From Alginatibacterium sediminis (GTDB taxonomy: Bacteria > Pseudomonadota > Gammaproteobacteria > Enterobacterales > Celerinatantimonadaceae), in contig NZ_RAQO01000008.1 of assembly GCF_003610775.1 (NCBI RefSeq), positions 248,001 through 312,000 of the forward strand: a stretch of DNA of 64,000 nucleotides. The letters run 5' to 3'. A program made the translations under genes and the position numbers. This document shows positions 7,606 to 16,390 of this stretch, one piece after another (the first letter of the stretch is position 1; every line of letters starts with the position of its first letter). Below the pieces are notes generated by a model that saw only the letters and a program-made list of their open reading frames with translations, searched no databases and was not told the DNA's origin.

Positions 7606-8834
7606 TGGAAGTGACTGCTGCTCTTAAATCACAAAGCAATTATATCGACCGTATCTGCGCATCAATTGTAACTAAGTTGCTCGACAGGCTTCAGTTTGCT
7701 CATATCGACCTACATGACAATGGCCAACATTCTAGTTTTGGCGACACCAACTCAGATTTGTCAGTGAGTATCACGGTTCACAATCCCGGATTTTATCGAC
7801 GCATCGTTACTGGTGGTAGTATTGAGGCATCACTTTCTTACATTGATGCCGACTGGAGTTGCAGTGATTTAAGCGCTCTGATGCAAATTTTTGTGCGTAA
7901 TGAGAAAGTATTGGACCAACTGGAAAGCCGATTTGCTTGGCTAACCGCGCTTAAGCACAAGCTGTTTCATCGCAGTAATAGCAACAGCGTTAAAGGTTCC
8001 AAGAAAAATATTCTAGCTCATTACGATCTTGGCAATGACTTATACGCTAGCTTTCTAGACCCGCGCATGCAGTATTCAAGTGCCGTGTTCCCAAGTAAAA
8101 CGATGAGTTTGGAAGACGCACAATATGCCAAACTTGAAAAAATATGTCAGCAGTTGCAACTAAAGCCAGGGGAGCATCTACTCGAGATCGGCAGCGGTTG
8201 GGGCGGCTTAGCCATTCACGCGGCAAAACACTATGGCGTGCAAGTCACCACCACCACGATCTCTGAAGCGCAACATCAATGGGCGAACGCAGAAATTAGT
8301 GCGCAAGGCTTACAGGAACAAATTACCTTGCTCAAAAAAGACTACCGTGAGTTGGAGGGAGAGTACGACAAGCTAGTGTCAATTGAGATGATTGAAGCGG
8401 TAGGTTTTGAGCACTTGGATCAATTCTTTAAAGTATGCCAACGTCACTTAAAGCCGAATGGATTGATGTTCTTGCAATCAATAACCATCAACGACCAACG
8501 TTTTGATAGTTATCGCAAAAGCGTCGACTTTATTCAGCGTTATATTTTTCCTGGGGGCTGCTTACCATCCATTTCAGTATTGTGCCAACAGTACGCTAAG
8601 AACACCGATATGGTGGTTCAAAGTATTGATGATATTGGCCAAGACTACGCCTTAACCTTGGAACACTGGCAGCAACGATTTAATGCTAAACAAAGCGAGC
8701 TGCAAAATCATGGCTTTGACCAACGCTTTTCTCGACTTTGGAATTTCTATTTCAGCTACTGTATCGGAGGGTTCAAAGAGCGGGCCATTTCCACGGTTCA
8801 TATTTTAGCTGCAAAACCTGACTATCGCGCTTAG
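7605..8834 (+). CDS. cfa: Cyclopropane-fatty-acid-synthase-like SAM methyltransferase
   Basis: A 409-residue enzyme of the mycolic-acid/CFA synthase family, expected to transfer a methyl(ene) group from SAM to the double bond of an unsaturated phospholipid acyl chain. The SAM site LEIGSGWGG lies at residues 193-201. Family blocks before and after it are ILAHYDLGNDLYASFLDPRM, MQYSSAVF, VSIEMIEAVGFEHLDQFF and FIQRYIFPGGCLPS. The start is the ATG at 7605, one base into the previous stop. Because this copy clusters with photolyase and an FAD oxidoreductase, it could make a methylated or furan fatty acid precursor instead of a classical cyclopropane; the sequence alone cannot decide. Confidence 0.92.
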   Translation: MEVTAALKSQSNYIDRICASIVTKLLDRLQFAHIDLHDNGQHSSFGDTNSDLSVSITVHNPGFYRRIVTGGSIEASLSYIDADWSCSDLSALMQIFVRNEKVLDQLESRFAWLTALKHKLFHRSNSNSVKGSKKNILAHYDLGNDLYASFLDPRMQYSSAVFPSKTMSLEDAQYAKLEKICQQLQLKPGEHLLEIGSGWGGLAIHAAKHYGVQVTTTTISEAQHQWANAEISAQGLQEQITLLKKDYRELEGEYDKLVSIEMIEAVGFEHLDQFFKVCQRHLKPNGLMFLQSITINDQRFDSYRKSVDFIQRYIFPGGCLPSISVLCQQYAKNTDMVVQSIDDIGQDYALTLEHWQQRFNAKQSELQNHGFDQRFSRLWNFYFSYCIGGFKERAISTVHILAAKPDYRA

Positions 8835-8835
8835 C

Positions 8836-9342
8836 ATGGCAATTAACCCACGCGGGATGTTCTGGCTCAATCTCGCTTGTTTTCAACTGGCGTGGTTTTT
8901 GTCGGTGTCAAAACAAAATGATGCACTGTTGTGGGTGGGCGCCTTACTTGTAGTACAGCTGGTTTTCAGCCCTAGCAAGTTGCGGGATTTGAGCCTACTA
9001 CTAAGCATTGGTTTACTCGGGATAGCTCTCGATTTGGTGCTCACTCAAGCTTCAGTGTTTATATTTTCGCCCATACAATCCCCTTGGTGGCTGGCCTTAT
9101 TATGGTTTCATTTTGCGCTAGCGCTAAATTATAGTTTAGGCTGGCTTAGCAGAATTCCGCTGCCGCTTGCTATGTTAGTTTCCGCAATTGCAGGACCTTT
9201 TTCTTACGCAATGGGATACCGATTAGATGCCGTAGAGTTTGGCCTACCACTGCTACAAACACTGCTCATTCTGTCGCTTTGCTGGGCACTCTCCATATTG
9301 GTATTTCTTAAGGTTCGCAGCACGATTACCCAACTACAGTGA
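8836..9342 (+). CDS. DUF2878 multispanning membrane protein
   Basis: A 168-residue hydrophobic protein with about five membrane segments, in the order FWLNLACFQLAWFLSV, LLWVGALLVVQLVF, LLLSIGLLGIALDLVLT, PWWLALLWFHFALAL and LLIL...WALSILVFL. The conserved AGPFSYAMGYRLDAVEFG block is typical of DUF2878. It starts one base after the methyltransferase stop. Its role is unknown; its constant linkage to this cluster suggests inner-membrane lipid handling. Confidence 0.85.
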   Translation: MAINPRGMFWLNLACFQLAWFLSVSKQNDALLWVGALLVVQLVFSPSKLRDLSLLLSIGLLGIALDLVLTQASVFIFSPIQSPWWLALLWFHFALALNYSLGWLSRIPLPLAMLVSAIAGPFSYAMGYRLDAVEFGLPLLQTLLILSLCWALSILVFLKVRSTITQLQ

Positions 9343-9409
9343 TCGCTTAACGGCTTTGGTCCGTAACTCTACTAAGGCCAGCTGGGCCAACTAATGAGAG
9401 GGACAAACA

Positions 9410-9967
9410 ATGACCATTCGCAGCCTGTTAATTCTGAGCTATATCCTGGCCGCAGCAACGGTTAATGCACAATCGGCTGCAAACCACGAGCGCGACGACT
9501 GGCGCTTGCTTGGACAAGCCCAAATGAGCTGGCTAATCTTCGATATTTATTCAGCCAAGCTTTATCAGCAACGCAACACCGAACTTAGCGACATTCTCGA
9601 CAGTAACGAACACTTACTAGCAGTAGAGATCACTTACCAACGCAATATATCGCAGCAAAAATTGCTAATGGCCACCGAGAGAGAGCTAAGCTCTGTCAAT
9701 CGTAAATCATCGCAATTTAGCTTAAGTGAGTCCCAAATCCAAAGTTGGATTGCCAGTTTAGAGACTATTTGGCCTGACGTAGTCAAAGGAGACGTCATCC
9801 GCTTCGAAGTACAAAGCTCAGGCTTAGGCGTTTTTTACTATAACGATGAAGTCATTGGAAGTATTAAAGACCGTGCTTTTTCTCCTGCCTTTATGGCGCT
9901 TTGGATATCCCCTCAATGCAGCTATCCAAAGCTGTGTGCCCAGCTACGAGGACCGCTTAATGTATAA
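9410..9967 (+). CDS. Chalcone-isomerase-like periplasmic protein
   Basis: A 185-residue exported protein. A signal peptide runs from MTIRSLLILSYILAAATVNA to about residue 20. The mature part fits the bacterial chalcone-isomerase-like family (LLGQAQMSWLIFDIYSAKLY, LAVEITYQRNISQQKLL, FSPAFMALWISPQCSYPKL). Plant relatives include fatty-acid-binding members, so binding or isomerising an acyl product of the upstream enzymes is plausible. A GAGAGGG ribosome site lies before the ATG. The 67-bp gap in front is the widest in the operon. The following lipoprotein gene overlaps by 8 bases. Confidence 0.85.
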   Translation: MTIRSLLILSYILAAATVNAQSAANHERDDWRLLGQAQMSWLIFDIYSAKLYQQRNTELSDILDSNEHLLAVEITYQRNISQQKLLMATERELSSVNRKSSQFSLSESQIQSWIASLETIWPDVVKGDVIRFEVQSSGLGVFYYNDEVIGSIKDRAFSPAFMALWISPQCSYPKLCAQLRGPLNV

Positions 9968-10541
9968 CTTGTTCCCAAATCAACCAGCCAAAACGCAAGG
10001 CTTTCTGCGCAGCTTGGTAATTTGTGCCAGCTTATTGTTAAGCGCGTGCAGTGCGCCATCAATTGAAGATTACGTGGACAGTCAGCCGACTCTCAATCTT
10101 GAACAATTCTTTGATGGCCCACTATTGGCTCATGGCATTGTTCGCGACCGTAATGGCTTAATGACCCGCAGCTTTGTTGCACAACTGCAAGGCTCATGGA
10201 AAACGATAGATGGCAAGCTAACCGGAACCTTAGATGAAGACTTTATTTATAACGATGGCGAAATAAGCAAACGGATCTGGACCATCGTCAAACAAGCCGA
10301 CAACAGCTACACCGGTACCGCTTCTGATATTGAGGGTGAAGCAGTCGGTGAGAGTAGTGGCTCAGCCCTGCGTTGGGTGTATCAGTTGTACATAGAGGTA
10401 GATGACACCCAATATTTAGTCGACTTTGATGACTGGATGTATTTGGTCGATGAGCACACGATTCTTAATCATAGCGTCATCAAAAAATGGGGCTTTGAAG
10501 TAGGTGAAGTAATGTTGAGTATTAGGCGCTTGCCAGAATGA
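9960..10541 (+). CDS. DUF3833 lipoprotein
   Basis: A 193-residue lipoprotein. The signal peptide ends in the lipobox LLLSAC, so the mature N-terminus would be a lipidated Cys followed by SAPSIEDY. DUF3833 blocks are visible: LEQFFDGPLLAHGIVRDRNG, FVAQLQGSW, DGEISKRIW, and DDWMYLVDEHTILNHSVIKK. The start is the ATG at 9960, overlapping the previous stop; the reading from 9846 lacks a site and would bury the signal peptide. It is the last gene of the operon. Its function is unknown; outer-membrane lipid handling is inferred from context. Confidence 0.87.
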   Translation: MYNLFPNQPAKTQGFLRSLVICASLLLSACSAPSIEDYVDSQPTLNLEQFFDGPLLAHGIVRDRNGLMTRSFVAQLQGSWKTIDGKLTGTLDEDFIYNDGEISKRIWTIVKQADNSYTGTASDIEGEAVGESSGSALRWVYQLYIEVDDTQYLVDFDDWMYLVDEHTILNHSVIKKWGFEVGEVMLSIRRLPE

Positions 10542-10579
10542 ATAACACCAAACCATCTTCCTACAGTATTTGACGGTTC

Positions 10580-10622
10580 GTACACCACTGTATCCACCCT
10601 TCACAGACGAAGAGTGGTGTAC
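10580..10622. terminator. Inverted repeat between convergent genes
   Basis: GTACACCACT at 10580-10589 and AGTGGTGTAC at 10613-10622 form a perfect 10-bp stem with a 23-base loop. It lies between the convergent DUF3833 and EamA genes, so it may end both transcripts. No U-tract follows, so factor-independent termination is uncertain. Confidence 0.4.
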
Positions 10623-10679
10623 AGAGCCTTCAGTGATTGTCCAATATACGAGCTTTCAATTAGTGGTTGTTAGAAAAAA

Positions 10680-11591
10680 CTATCTAAAATGCTTCCAGAG
10701 CCTGCCATCAATCGCTGATAAACCCAGTGCAATCAGTAACATTCCTAGTAAATGTATTCCTTGTAGTGTTTCGTTCAAAAATATAGAGCCCAGCAGTACC
10801 GCTGAAACCGGAACTAACAAGGTGACTAACAGCACGTTGGTAGCGCCTGCAAGTTCAAGTATTTTGAAATAAAGCACGTAGGCAAACGCTGTTGAAAACA
10901 CGGCAAGTCCCATCACTGCCAACCAGGTTTGGGTACTAGTCGCGTTGAACTCAATTGGCCCATCAACAAGCAATGTAATTGGAATCAAAACTAAAGCCGA
11001 CGCCGTAACCTGCCCGGCAGCCGTTACCACAGGATTTAGCCCCATACTTTTAAAGCGGCGACCAAAGACACCAGCAAATGCATAAGAAATAGCAGCCCCA
11101 ACAATCGCGAGTTGCGCCAACAATTTACCGCTGCCACTTAAGGCTGGCACGCCTATCATCACAACAACACCTACAAAACCCAGACTCACACCAAACAGCT
11201 TCAGTTTGGTAGGGCGCTCGTCAGGCAGTAATAAACCGGCGACAATAACAGCAAATATAGGCGTCGCCGCATTGAGTATCGACGCGAGTCCTGAAGCAAT
11301 TTGGGTTTGTCCCCATACAATTAAGGCGAACGGAATGACATTATTGAGTATACCCATCCCCAGAAATGAGCCCCACACCTTGAGGCTTTTGGGAGGGCGA
11401 ATCCCCATCACTAACGCAAATGTCCACAAGGCTAATGCGGCAACACCCACACGTAAGCTAACAATCGTTAAAGGCGGCAGCTCATTGACTGCAACCCCAA
11501 CCCAAAAGAACGAAGCCCCCCAAAGCACAGAAAGTAAGATAAGCAAAAACCAAACTTTTGAGTTCATCGCGTTCGAAATTGTAGAGCTCAT
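10680..11591 (-). CDS. EamA/DMT-family transporter
   Basis: An inner-membrane exporter of about 303 residues with ten predicted spans in two EamA repeats. The first begins WFLLILLSVLWGASFFWVGV, the second after LLAQLAIVGAAISYAFAGVF. I prefer the ATG at 11591 (MSSTIS) because GGAAG sits five bases upstream; a longer start at 11603 has no ribosome site. Substrates of this family vary widely (amino acids, metabolites, drugs) and nothing here fixes one. It stands alone and converges on the photolyase operon. Confidence 0.88.
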   Translation of the reverse strand: MSSTISNAMNSKVWFLLILLSVLWGASFFWVGVAVNELPPLTIVSLRVGVAALALWTFALVMGIRPPKSLKVWGSFLGMGILNNVIPFALIVWGQTQIASGLASILNAATPIFAVIVAGLLLPDERPTKLKLFGVSLGFVGVVVMIGVPALSGSGKLLAQLAIVGAAISYAFAGVFGRRFKSMGLNPVVTAAGQVTASALVLIPITLLVDGPIEFNATSTQTWLAVMGLAVFSTAFAYVLYFKILELAGATNVLLVTLLVPVSAVLLGSIFLNETLQGIHLLGMLLIALGLSAIDGRLWKHFR

Positions 11592-11788
11592 AACAGCTTC
11601 CATTCATGGCAGGTCGTGACTTGCGTGGCGTCCATACTAAGTCAAACATGACCCAACAAACATCCGATTTTTGCGTTTTATTAATAATTATCTTCTGCGT
11701 TCAATCAGCACTTACTTAGCAAGAATCGGATAGCATAGACTAAAAAAATATGGTGCTATAGCCTTAACAACGCAATGAGAGAACAAGC

Positions 11789-12853
11789 ATGCCAATGCCC
11801 GCTAATGCCGAAATGCTAAAAGCTATACAAAGCCGAGATGCCTTATTTGACGGTCAATTTTACTATGGCGTGGTGACGACCGGTGTGTTTTGCCAACCTT
11901 CTTGTTCTAGTAAAATGGCTAATCCAGAAAATATTCGTTTGTTACCCAATATTGAGTCTGCACTTCAAAGTGGTTTTCGTCCTTGTAAGCGTTGTTGTCC
12001 AGCCGGACCCGACCAGAAAATACAAAAGCTAGTTGATGTGGCACGTTATATTGAGCAACACCTTGATGATAAACTAAGCTTAGCGTCGTTAGGCACTATG
12101 GTTCAGCTTTCAGGTTCTAGACTACAACGGGTTTTTAAAGAAGCGTTTGGGGTAAGTCCAAAACACTATCAAGATGCGATTAGAATGCGCCACTTTAAGC
12201 ACAGCCTCAAGCAAGGAGAGCCCATTAGCGATGCGATCTATGCCGCTGGGTTTGGCTCTTCAAGCCGAGTCTACGGCGAAGCCTCGCGCAACATAGGTAT
12301 GACACCCAAGGCCTATCGCGATGGCGGAAACGGCGAGACTATTCACTATGCCTGTCGCAACACCACCTTTGGGCACATCATTATGGCCGCCACTACTAAG
12401 GGCGTGTGCTCAGTACAGTTTGCTGACAATGAAAGTGAATTACTCCCGCTTTTATCCAAGGAATTCCCAAAAGCAACTCTGCTTCACTCTACCGCGCAAA
12501 ACTCTCCAGCGCTTGATAACTGGATACATGCCTTAGATCAACACCTCAATCAAGGTACTGCAAAACCAGAGCTCCCTCTTGATATCAGAGGCACCACATT
12601 CCAAATTAAAGTGTGGCAATGCTTACTTAGTATCAAAGAAGGCGAAGTGATGAGTTATGGCGATGTCGCAGCAAACATCGACCAGCCTAAGGCTGTTCGA
12701 GCTGTAGGCACAGCCTGCGGTAAAAACCCGGTTGGCGTACTTATACCCTGTCACCGGGTGCTGCGAGCTGACGGCTCGCTAGGTGGGTATCGTTGGGGTG
12801 AGCATCGCAAGCAAACACTTTTAGCGCGTGAAAAGCCAGCACGTAAGGCATAA
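11789..12853 (+). CDS. ada: Ada: methylphosphotriester/O6-methylguanine DNA methyltransferase and regulator
   Basis: A 354-residue protein with all three Ada parts. The N-terminal zinc domain carries Cys35, Cys39, Cys66 and Cys69 (FCQPSC and FRPCKRC), of which Cys35 should accept methyl groups from phosphotriesters. An AraC-type helix-turn-helix follows (LASLGTMVQLSGSRLQRVF, MTPKAYRDGG). The C-terminal suicide methyltransferase has IPCHRV with Cys321, the position known from E. coli Ada. Numbers match the E. coli protein closely. It should repair alkylated DNA and activate the adaptive response. No alkB or alkA follows, so it stands alone. Confidence 0.95.
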   Translation: MPMPANAEMLKAIQSRDALFDGQFYYGVVTTGVFCQPSCSSKMANPENIRLLPNIESALQSGFRPCKRCCPAGPDQKIQKLVDVARYIEQHLDDKLSLASLGTMVQLSGSRLQRVFKEAFGVSPKHYQDAIRMRHFKHSLKQGEPISDAIYAAGFGSSSRVYGEASRNIGMTPKAYRDGGNGETIHYACRNTTFGHIIMAATTKGVCSVQFADNESELLPLLSKEFPKATLLHSTAQNSPALDNWIHALDQHLNQGTAKPELPLDIRGTTFQIKVWQCLLSIKEGEVMSYGDVAANIDQPKAVRAVGTACGKNPVGVLIPCHRVLRADGSLGGYRWGEHRKQTLLAREKPARKA

Positions 12854-12870
12854 TCAGGCTGTCACTAGTG

Positions 12871-13641
12871 CTAGTGCTTATCGAAATAGTTTTTGCGCCG
12901 AATATACTTGTCCATAAAATGGTAACGCACTGGTCGTGTCAGCCAAAACGACAATGAGATTAAAAGTCGCCTAAAGTCGCTAACATCTTCGAAAATACGT
13001 TCATCATGCAGCCAATGAGTTCGTCCCACTTGATGATAGATACCTGGGAATGGTGGCAAAAAAGTCACCAAATCAACATCACAGCACACCCTGAAGGTTT
13101 TGGATGCTAATGGGTATTGGCGTTTAAATCGGTAATCTCCCACCGCTGGTTGCCCAAAGGTCACTACCCGCTTAACACATTTGCTATGTTGGCGATGTAA
13201 GCGCTGGGCCATCAACACCCCTATCGCACCACCTGACGAATGCCCAGTAATCGACACCTTGCGCCCCTCATTAATTAAGGGCAATAAGGTCAGCCGTAAG
13301 CGCTCGTAGATACTCAATAAAGGTGTGTCTTTACATGGTTCATCCAACATTTTCGAATAGCCCCAGTGCACGCGATAAGTACGGTGTCTTTCGTTGACTC
13401 GGCGTAACCAACACTGCATGTTGATTAACCAATCCCGCAGGTCCTTACTACCACGGATAACCACTACCACTTCTTTCTTTGGCCCCCACAATACGCGTGC
13501 AGCCACGTGCCCTTTTTGATCTTCGATCAATACATTTCCAGCTTCAGAAAAGCCAAACGCCAGCGGGTCAAAATCATTGGGGTAGGATAGTTCGCACAAA
13601 AGCGCATAGCGTTCGTAATGGTAGCGTTTGAGTTTTTTCAA
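12871..13641 (-). CDS. Class 3 lipase-like alpha/beta hydrolase
   Basis: A 256-residue protein of the lipase class 3 family. The nucleophile elbow is GHSSGGAIGVLMA, preceded by VVVVIRGSKDLRDWLINM and followed by TFGQPAVGD and DVDLVTFLPPF, which supply the Ser-Asp pair; a late His (YHQVGRTHWLHD) completes the triad. No signal peptide is seen, so it is probably cytoplasmic or membrane-associated. The first codon is a TTG directly after an in-frame stop, with no clear ribosome site and no ATG until about residue 75, so the start is uncertain. It converges on ada. Confidence 0.85.
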   Translation of the reverse strand: MKKLKRYHYERYALLCELSYPNDFDPLAFGFSEAGNVLIEDQKGHVAARVLWGPKKEVVVVIRGSKDLRDWLINMQCWLRRVNERHRTYRVHWGYSKMLDEPCKDTPLLSIYERLRLTLLPLINEGRKVSITGHSSGGAIGVLMAQRLHRQHSKCVKRVVTFGQPAVGDYRFKRQYPLASKTFRVCCDVDLVTFLPPFPGIYHQVGRTHWLHDERIFEDVSDFRRLLISLSFWLTRPVRYHFMDKYIRRKNYFDKH

Positions 13642-14034
13642 TCAGCGCAGCAGCTTAGCTAGGTTTACGACCAGACTAAGTTAGCAATGTGACTCTTTCA
13701 TGAACGTCTCGGAAAATGAAAAGTGGAAAATAGAACTCCTAGCCTATCTAATTGTTTCTCATGGGATTAACAGGTCAATACGGCGACTTAAAAGCTTTTT
13801 TCAATCTCACTCTAGACAACAATAAGCTATGTTCTCGGCGATACAATGTAAGTCAATATCTAAAGAAACACATCAGCATCTTGTAGCCCTTAGAAAACCT
13901 AACAAATTGGGACTATTGTCTGTGAATAAATTTAATGACGCTTGTGTGAAATGCTAGTAGAGCCAAAGACTAGCTAGAGGCATCATAGTATATTCTGTGC
14001 TTAGCCTTTTACGAGATCGCACGATTCGATTGAA
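13642..14034. other. Intergenic region, no gene recognised
   Basis: About 390 bases between the lipase start and the toxin-antitoxin promoter. The only open frame of note is a 41-codon ATG frame at 13700-13825 with no ribosome site or recognisable motif. It may be decayed sequence beside the toxin-antitoxin insertion. Nothing else is supported. Confidence 0.5.
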
Positions 14035-14062
14035 TTGCACATTTTGTACGGTTCGCTATAAT
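14035..14062 (+). promoter_or_regulatory. Promoter of the Phd/ParE operon
   Basis: TTGCAC (14035-14040) and a consensus TATAAT (14057-14062) are 16 bases apart, about 30 bases before the antitoxin ATG. The following CTATAATCTTACGATAG has imperfect dyad symmetry and could be the site where the antitoxin represses its own gene. Confidence 0.65.
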
Positions 14063-14093
14063 CTTACGATAGTCCCAAATTTGAAGCGACACC

Positions 14094-14336
14094 ATGCACA
14101 CACTAACAGCAAACGATGCCAAACGTAATTTCGGTGAGCTACTTCTAAATGCTCAACGTGAGCCAGTTAAAATTAGTAAAAATAACAAAGATGCCGTTGT
14201 AGTGATGTCGATTCAAGACTATGAAGAATTTGAAGCGATGAAAGCCGACTATATAAAACACTGCTTTGATTCCGCAAAAGAAGACTTAGCCCAAGGAAAT
14301 GCGGTTGACGGTGAAAACTTCCTGAATGCGTTGTAA
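14094..14336 (+). CDS. Phd/YefM-family antitoxin
   Basis: An 80-residue antitoxin. The N-terminal DNA-binding fold is typical (LTANDAKRNFGELLLNAQRE, then PVKISKNNKDAVVVMSIQDY and YEEFEAM), and the C-terminal tail, charged and less ordered, should wrap the toxin. It is followed after seven bases by a ParE-type toxin gene. It should neutralise that toxin and autorepress the operon through the region at 14057-14075. Confidence 0.92.
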   Translation: MHTLTANDAKRNFGELLLNAQREPVKISKNNKDAVVVMSIQDYEEFEAMKADYIKHCFDSAKEDLAQGNAVDGENFLNAL

Positions 14337-14343
14337 CTAAAGC

Positions 14344-14643
14344 ATGCAAAAGAGCAAGTATAAACTGAGTAAATTAGCTCAGACTCATTTATACAAAATC
14401 AAAAGCTACACCCTTACAAACTTTTCTGAGATGCAATGGCAGAAATACAAAAACACACTCCTTACTGGAATTCAGATGCTTGCTGACAACCCTACTGTTG
14501 GAAGAAGCTGTAACGATTTATATCCAAGTGGCTTTTACTTCCCTGTTGGCAAACACACGGCTTTCTTTATCAAAGAAGACGGTTTTATTTTGGTCGTTGC
14601 AATCCTTGGGCAATCGCAATTACCACAAAACCAGATACGTTAA
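14344..14643 (+). CDS. ParE/RelE-superfamily toxin
   Basis: A 99-residue toxin. It begins KYKLSKLAQTHLYKIKSYTL, with helices followed by ADNPTVGRSCNDLYPSGFYF and PVGKHTAFFIKEDGFILVVA, then AILGQSQLP. The strand pattern near the C-terminus and the R-S-C-N-D-L block resemble ParE-type members more than RelE ribonucleases, but the target (gyrase or mRNA) cannot be decided. It sits in the standard antitoxin-first order. Confidence 0.88.
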   Translation: MQKSKYKLSKLAQTHLYKIKSYTLTNFSEMQWQKYKNTLLTGIQMLADNPTVGRSCNDLYPSGFYFPVGKHTAFFIKEDGFILVVAILGQSQLPQNQIR

Positions 14644-14806
14644 TTCTCATAACCTAGCATTTTAAGTTAGGGCTATATTTCAGATTGGTAAACTCAGTCC
14701 TTACCACAAAGCGAGTATAAACAGTTGTTTTTTTACACGCTTGCTGACTCGAAGTTAAACTATGGAAATGTCTCAACCCAACCCCGTAGTCAGGCCGAGA
14801 TCGAAG

Positions 14807-15202
14807 TTATTCAGAGACAACCGTGTGTTGAACAATGTCAATGTTGATGCCCGAAGGGTCTTTAATCATAAAGTGAATTTGTCCCCACTCTTCTTCTTTT
14901 AGCGGCATGGAGATCGCCATCTCAAAACCTTTAGCTTGCTCATAAACCTTCACCGCATCGGCTACTTCCAAACTCACCACATAACCTAAAGGTTGCATAA
15001 TACGGTGTAAAAATTCAGGTTGGCTCGGATGATTCGGTACTAAAAATCCGAGTTGAACTCCAGTGTCCACTGATACAAGATGCAGGTAGAAGTCGTCTTG
15101 GAAAAAAACAGACTGAAAACCAAAATAAGTTTCATAAAACTCTTTCACTTGCTCTAGGTTTTCCACAACCATTACTGGGAACATCCCACTAAATTCAATC
15201 AT
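14807..15202 (-). CDS. VOC-family (glyoxalase/bleomycin-resistance-like) protein
   Basis: A 131-residue protein with two beta-alpha-beta-beta-beta units of the vicinal-oxygen-chelate fold: MFPVMVVENLEQVKEFYETY in the first and VVSLEVADAVKVYEQAK in the second, ending in HFMIKDPSGINIDIVQH with candidate metal ligands. It lies 31 bp downstream of an AraC-type regulator in the same direction, so the two are probably one transcript. The substrate is unknown. Confidence 0.87.
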   Translation of the reverse strand: MIEFSGMFPVMVVENLEQVKEFYETYFGFQSVFFQDDFYLHLVSVDTGVQLGFLVPNHPSQPEFLHRIMQPLGYVVSLEVADAVKVYEQAKGFEMAISMPLKEEEWGQIHFMIKDPSGINIDIVQHTVVSE

Positions 15203-15233
15203 AGCGTTCTCCTATTGTTTTCAAATAATGCTG

Positions 15234-16073
15234 TTAAACATTGCCGCTAAGGAGAATTATGCGTGATTGCTTAGGTGTATTATTGTACAAAACGGACATT
15301 TGCAAAAACCGCTTGGGAGTGACACCTGAGAGTTGCTTAAACTCCCGAGAAAAATGGGATTGGTCAAAATACCAATCAGCCCACTCTGTACTGTCTTTTA
15401 TAGTTTGCAAGGACCTTAACGCTCTCTGAAAGCGGAGAACTTTAGAAAATGCCTTTGGACTTACACCGAGGTATTGTTGAGTTAAACGCCTTAAATGACG
15501 TTCGCTAAGACCGAGTGTTTCTGGAGCAAGGTTTTTCAGTTCAAGGCCGCCAGCGTTGCTATAACAGTAGCGTACAAACTTAAGTACCCTTGGGTCTACC
15601 ACTGACCTACCAGGTCTACCCACTAAGGCTTTTGCAAAACGATTGCAGCGTTGAACAAACGGCTCTTGAAATGATAATAATTGTTGAATTTGATCAATAA
15701 ATGATGCCGACAACAGATCCTTAGCGGGCATTTGATGATCGTCAGGTGACCATTCGCTAATCGGCTCAGATACCAGTATATGCTGGCCAAGTAATCGAAA
15801 TCGAACCCCGAAATAGCTCGTAGGTCCAATCAAGGGATAAACAATTGGAGCTGTAAATGGCGAGACCAAAATTGCGTCGTCTAAATTGTCCAAATTAATG
15901 ATCAAATCAACGCAGTTATCGGGAATACTTCGATAGCAGTATTCTCCATTAGGGACATTAAGCTGCCAAAAGCAATGAACCCAATGGGATATCGGCGTTG
16001 GCGGAGCCCATGTCTGATACAAATCATGGTCGTGGACTTGACCTTGAAATGGCGTAAATTCAGAGACTAACAT
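15234..16073 (-). CDS. AraC-family transcriptional regulator
   Basis: A 279-residue regulator. The N-terminal part (about 1-160) is a DUF6597-like sensor domain with HWVHCFWQLNVPNGEYCYRS and SIPDNCVDLIINLD. The C-terminal double helix-turn-helix (about 170-265) has LKNLAPETLGLSERHLRRLT and GVSPKAFSKVLRFQRAL, then SHFSREFKQLSGVTPKRFLQ. It probably controls itself and the VOC gene that follows. The ligand is unknown. Confidence 0.9.
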   Translation of the reverse strand: MLVSEFTPFQGQVHDHDLYQTWAPPTPISHWVHCFWQLNVPNGEYCYRSIPDNCVDLIINLDNLDDAILVSPFTAPIVYPLIGPTSYFGVRFRLLGQHILVSEPISEWSPDDHQMPAKDLLSASFIDQIQQLLSFQEPFVQRCNRFAKALVGRPGRSVVDPRVLKFVRYCYSNAGGLELKNLAPETLGLSERHLRRLTQQYLGVSPKAFSKVLRFQRALRSLQTIKDSTEWADWYFDQSHFSREFKQLSGVTPKRFLQMSVLYNNTPKQSRIILLSGNV

Positions 16074-16390
16074 GTACTAAGTTTAATCACTGGTTGGCGC
16101 TCTAGCAAATGGGGCTTGGATACATAAATTAGACAGCATCTATAACGTTGACCGTCCGACTGGCTTAGATAAACTATTTATAGTCATATCAACGGTGAAG
16201 CAATAAAAAGTAGCTTCTAAAATGCGTGAGCTAAAGCAGATAGATGCTCCAATGTCCTTTTCCATTATCACGGGTTCTAAAAAGTGAGCCGATTGGGTCT
16301 ATGACTACCACCAAGCTAACTGCCTTTGAAACATAATGGCGCTTGTTAGAAGTCTAATCCTTTATGGTGCAGGTGGCTGCTAATACAGTT
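16074..16390. other. Intergenic region, no gene recognised
   Basis: About 317 bases between the AraC start and the end of the next leftward gene. The longest small frame (ATG near 16222, 21 codons) has no ribosome site or motif. The left part should hold the AraC promoter on the minus strand, but I could not pick out a convincing -35/-10 pair. Confidence 0.45.

Noticed and set aside
13700-13825. 41-codon frame beginning MNVSENEKWK.
   Set aside because: No ribosome site, no family, and it lies in decayed-looking sequence next to the toxin-antitoxin genes.
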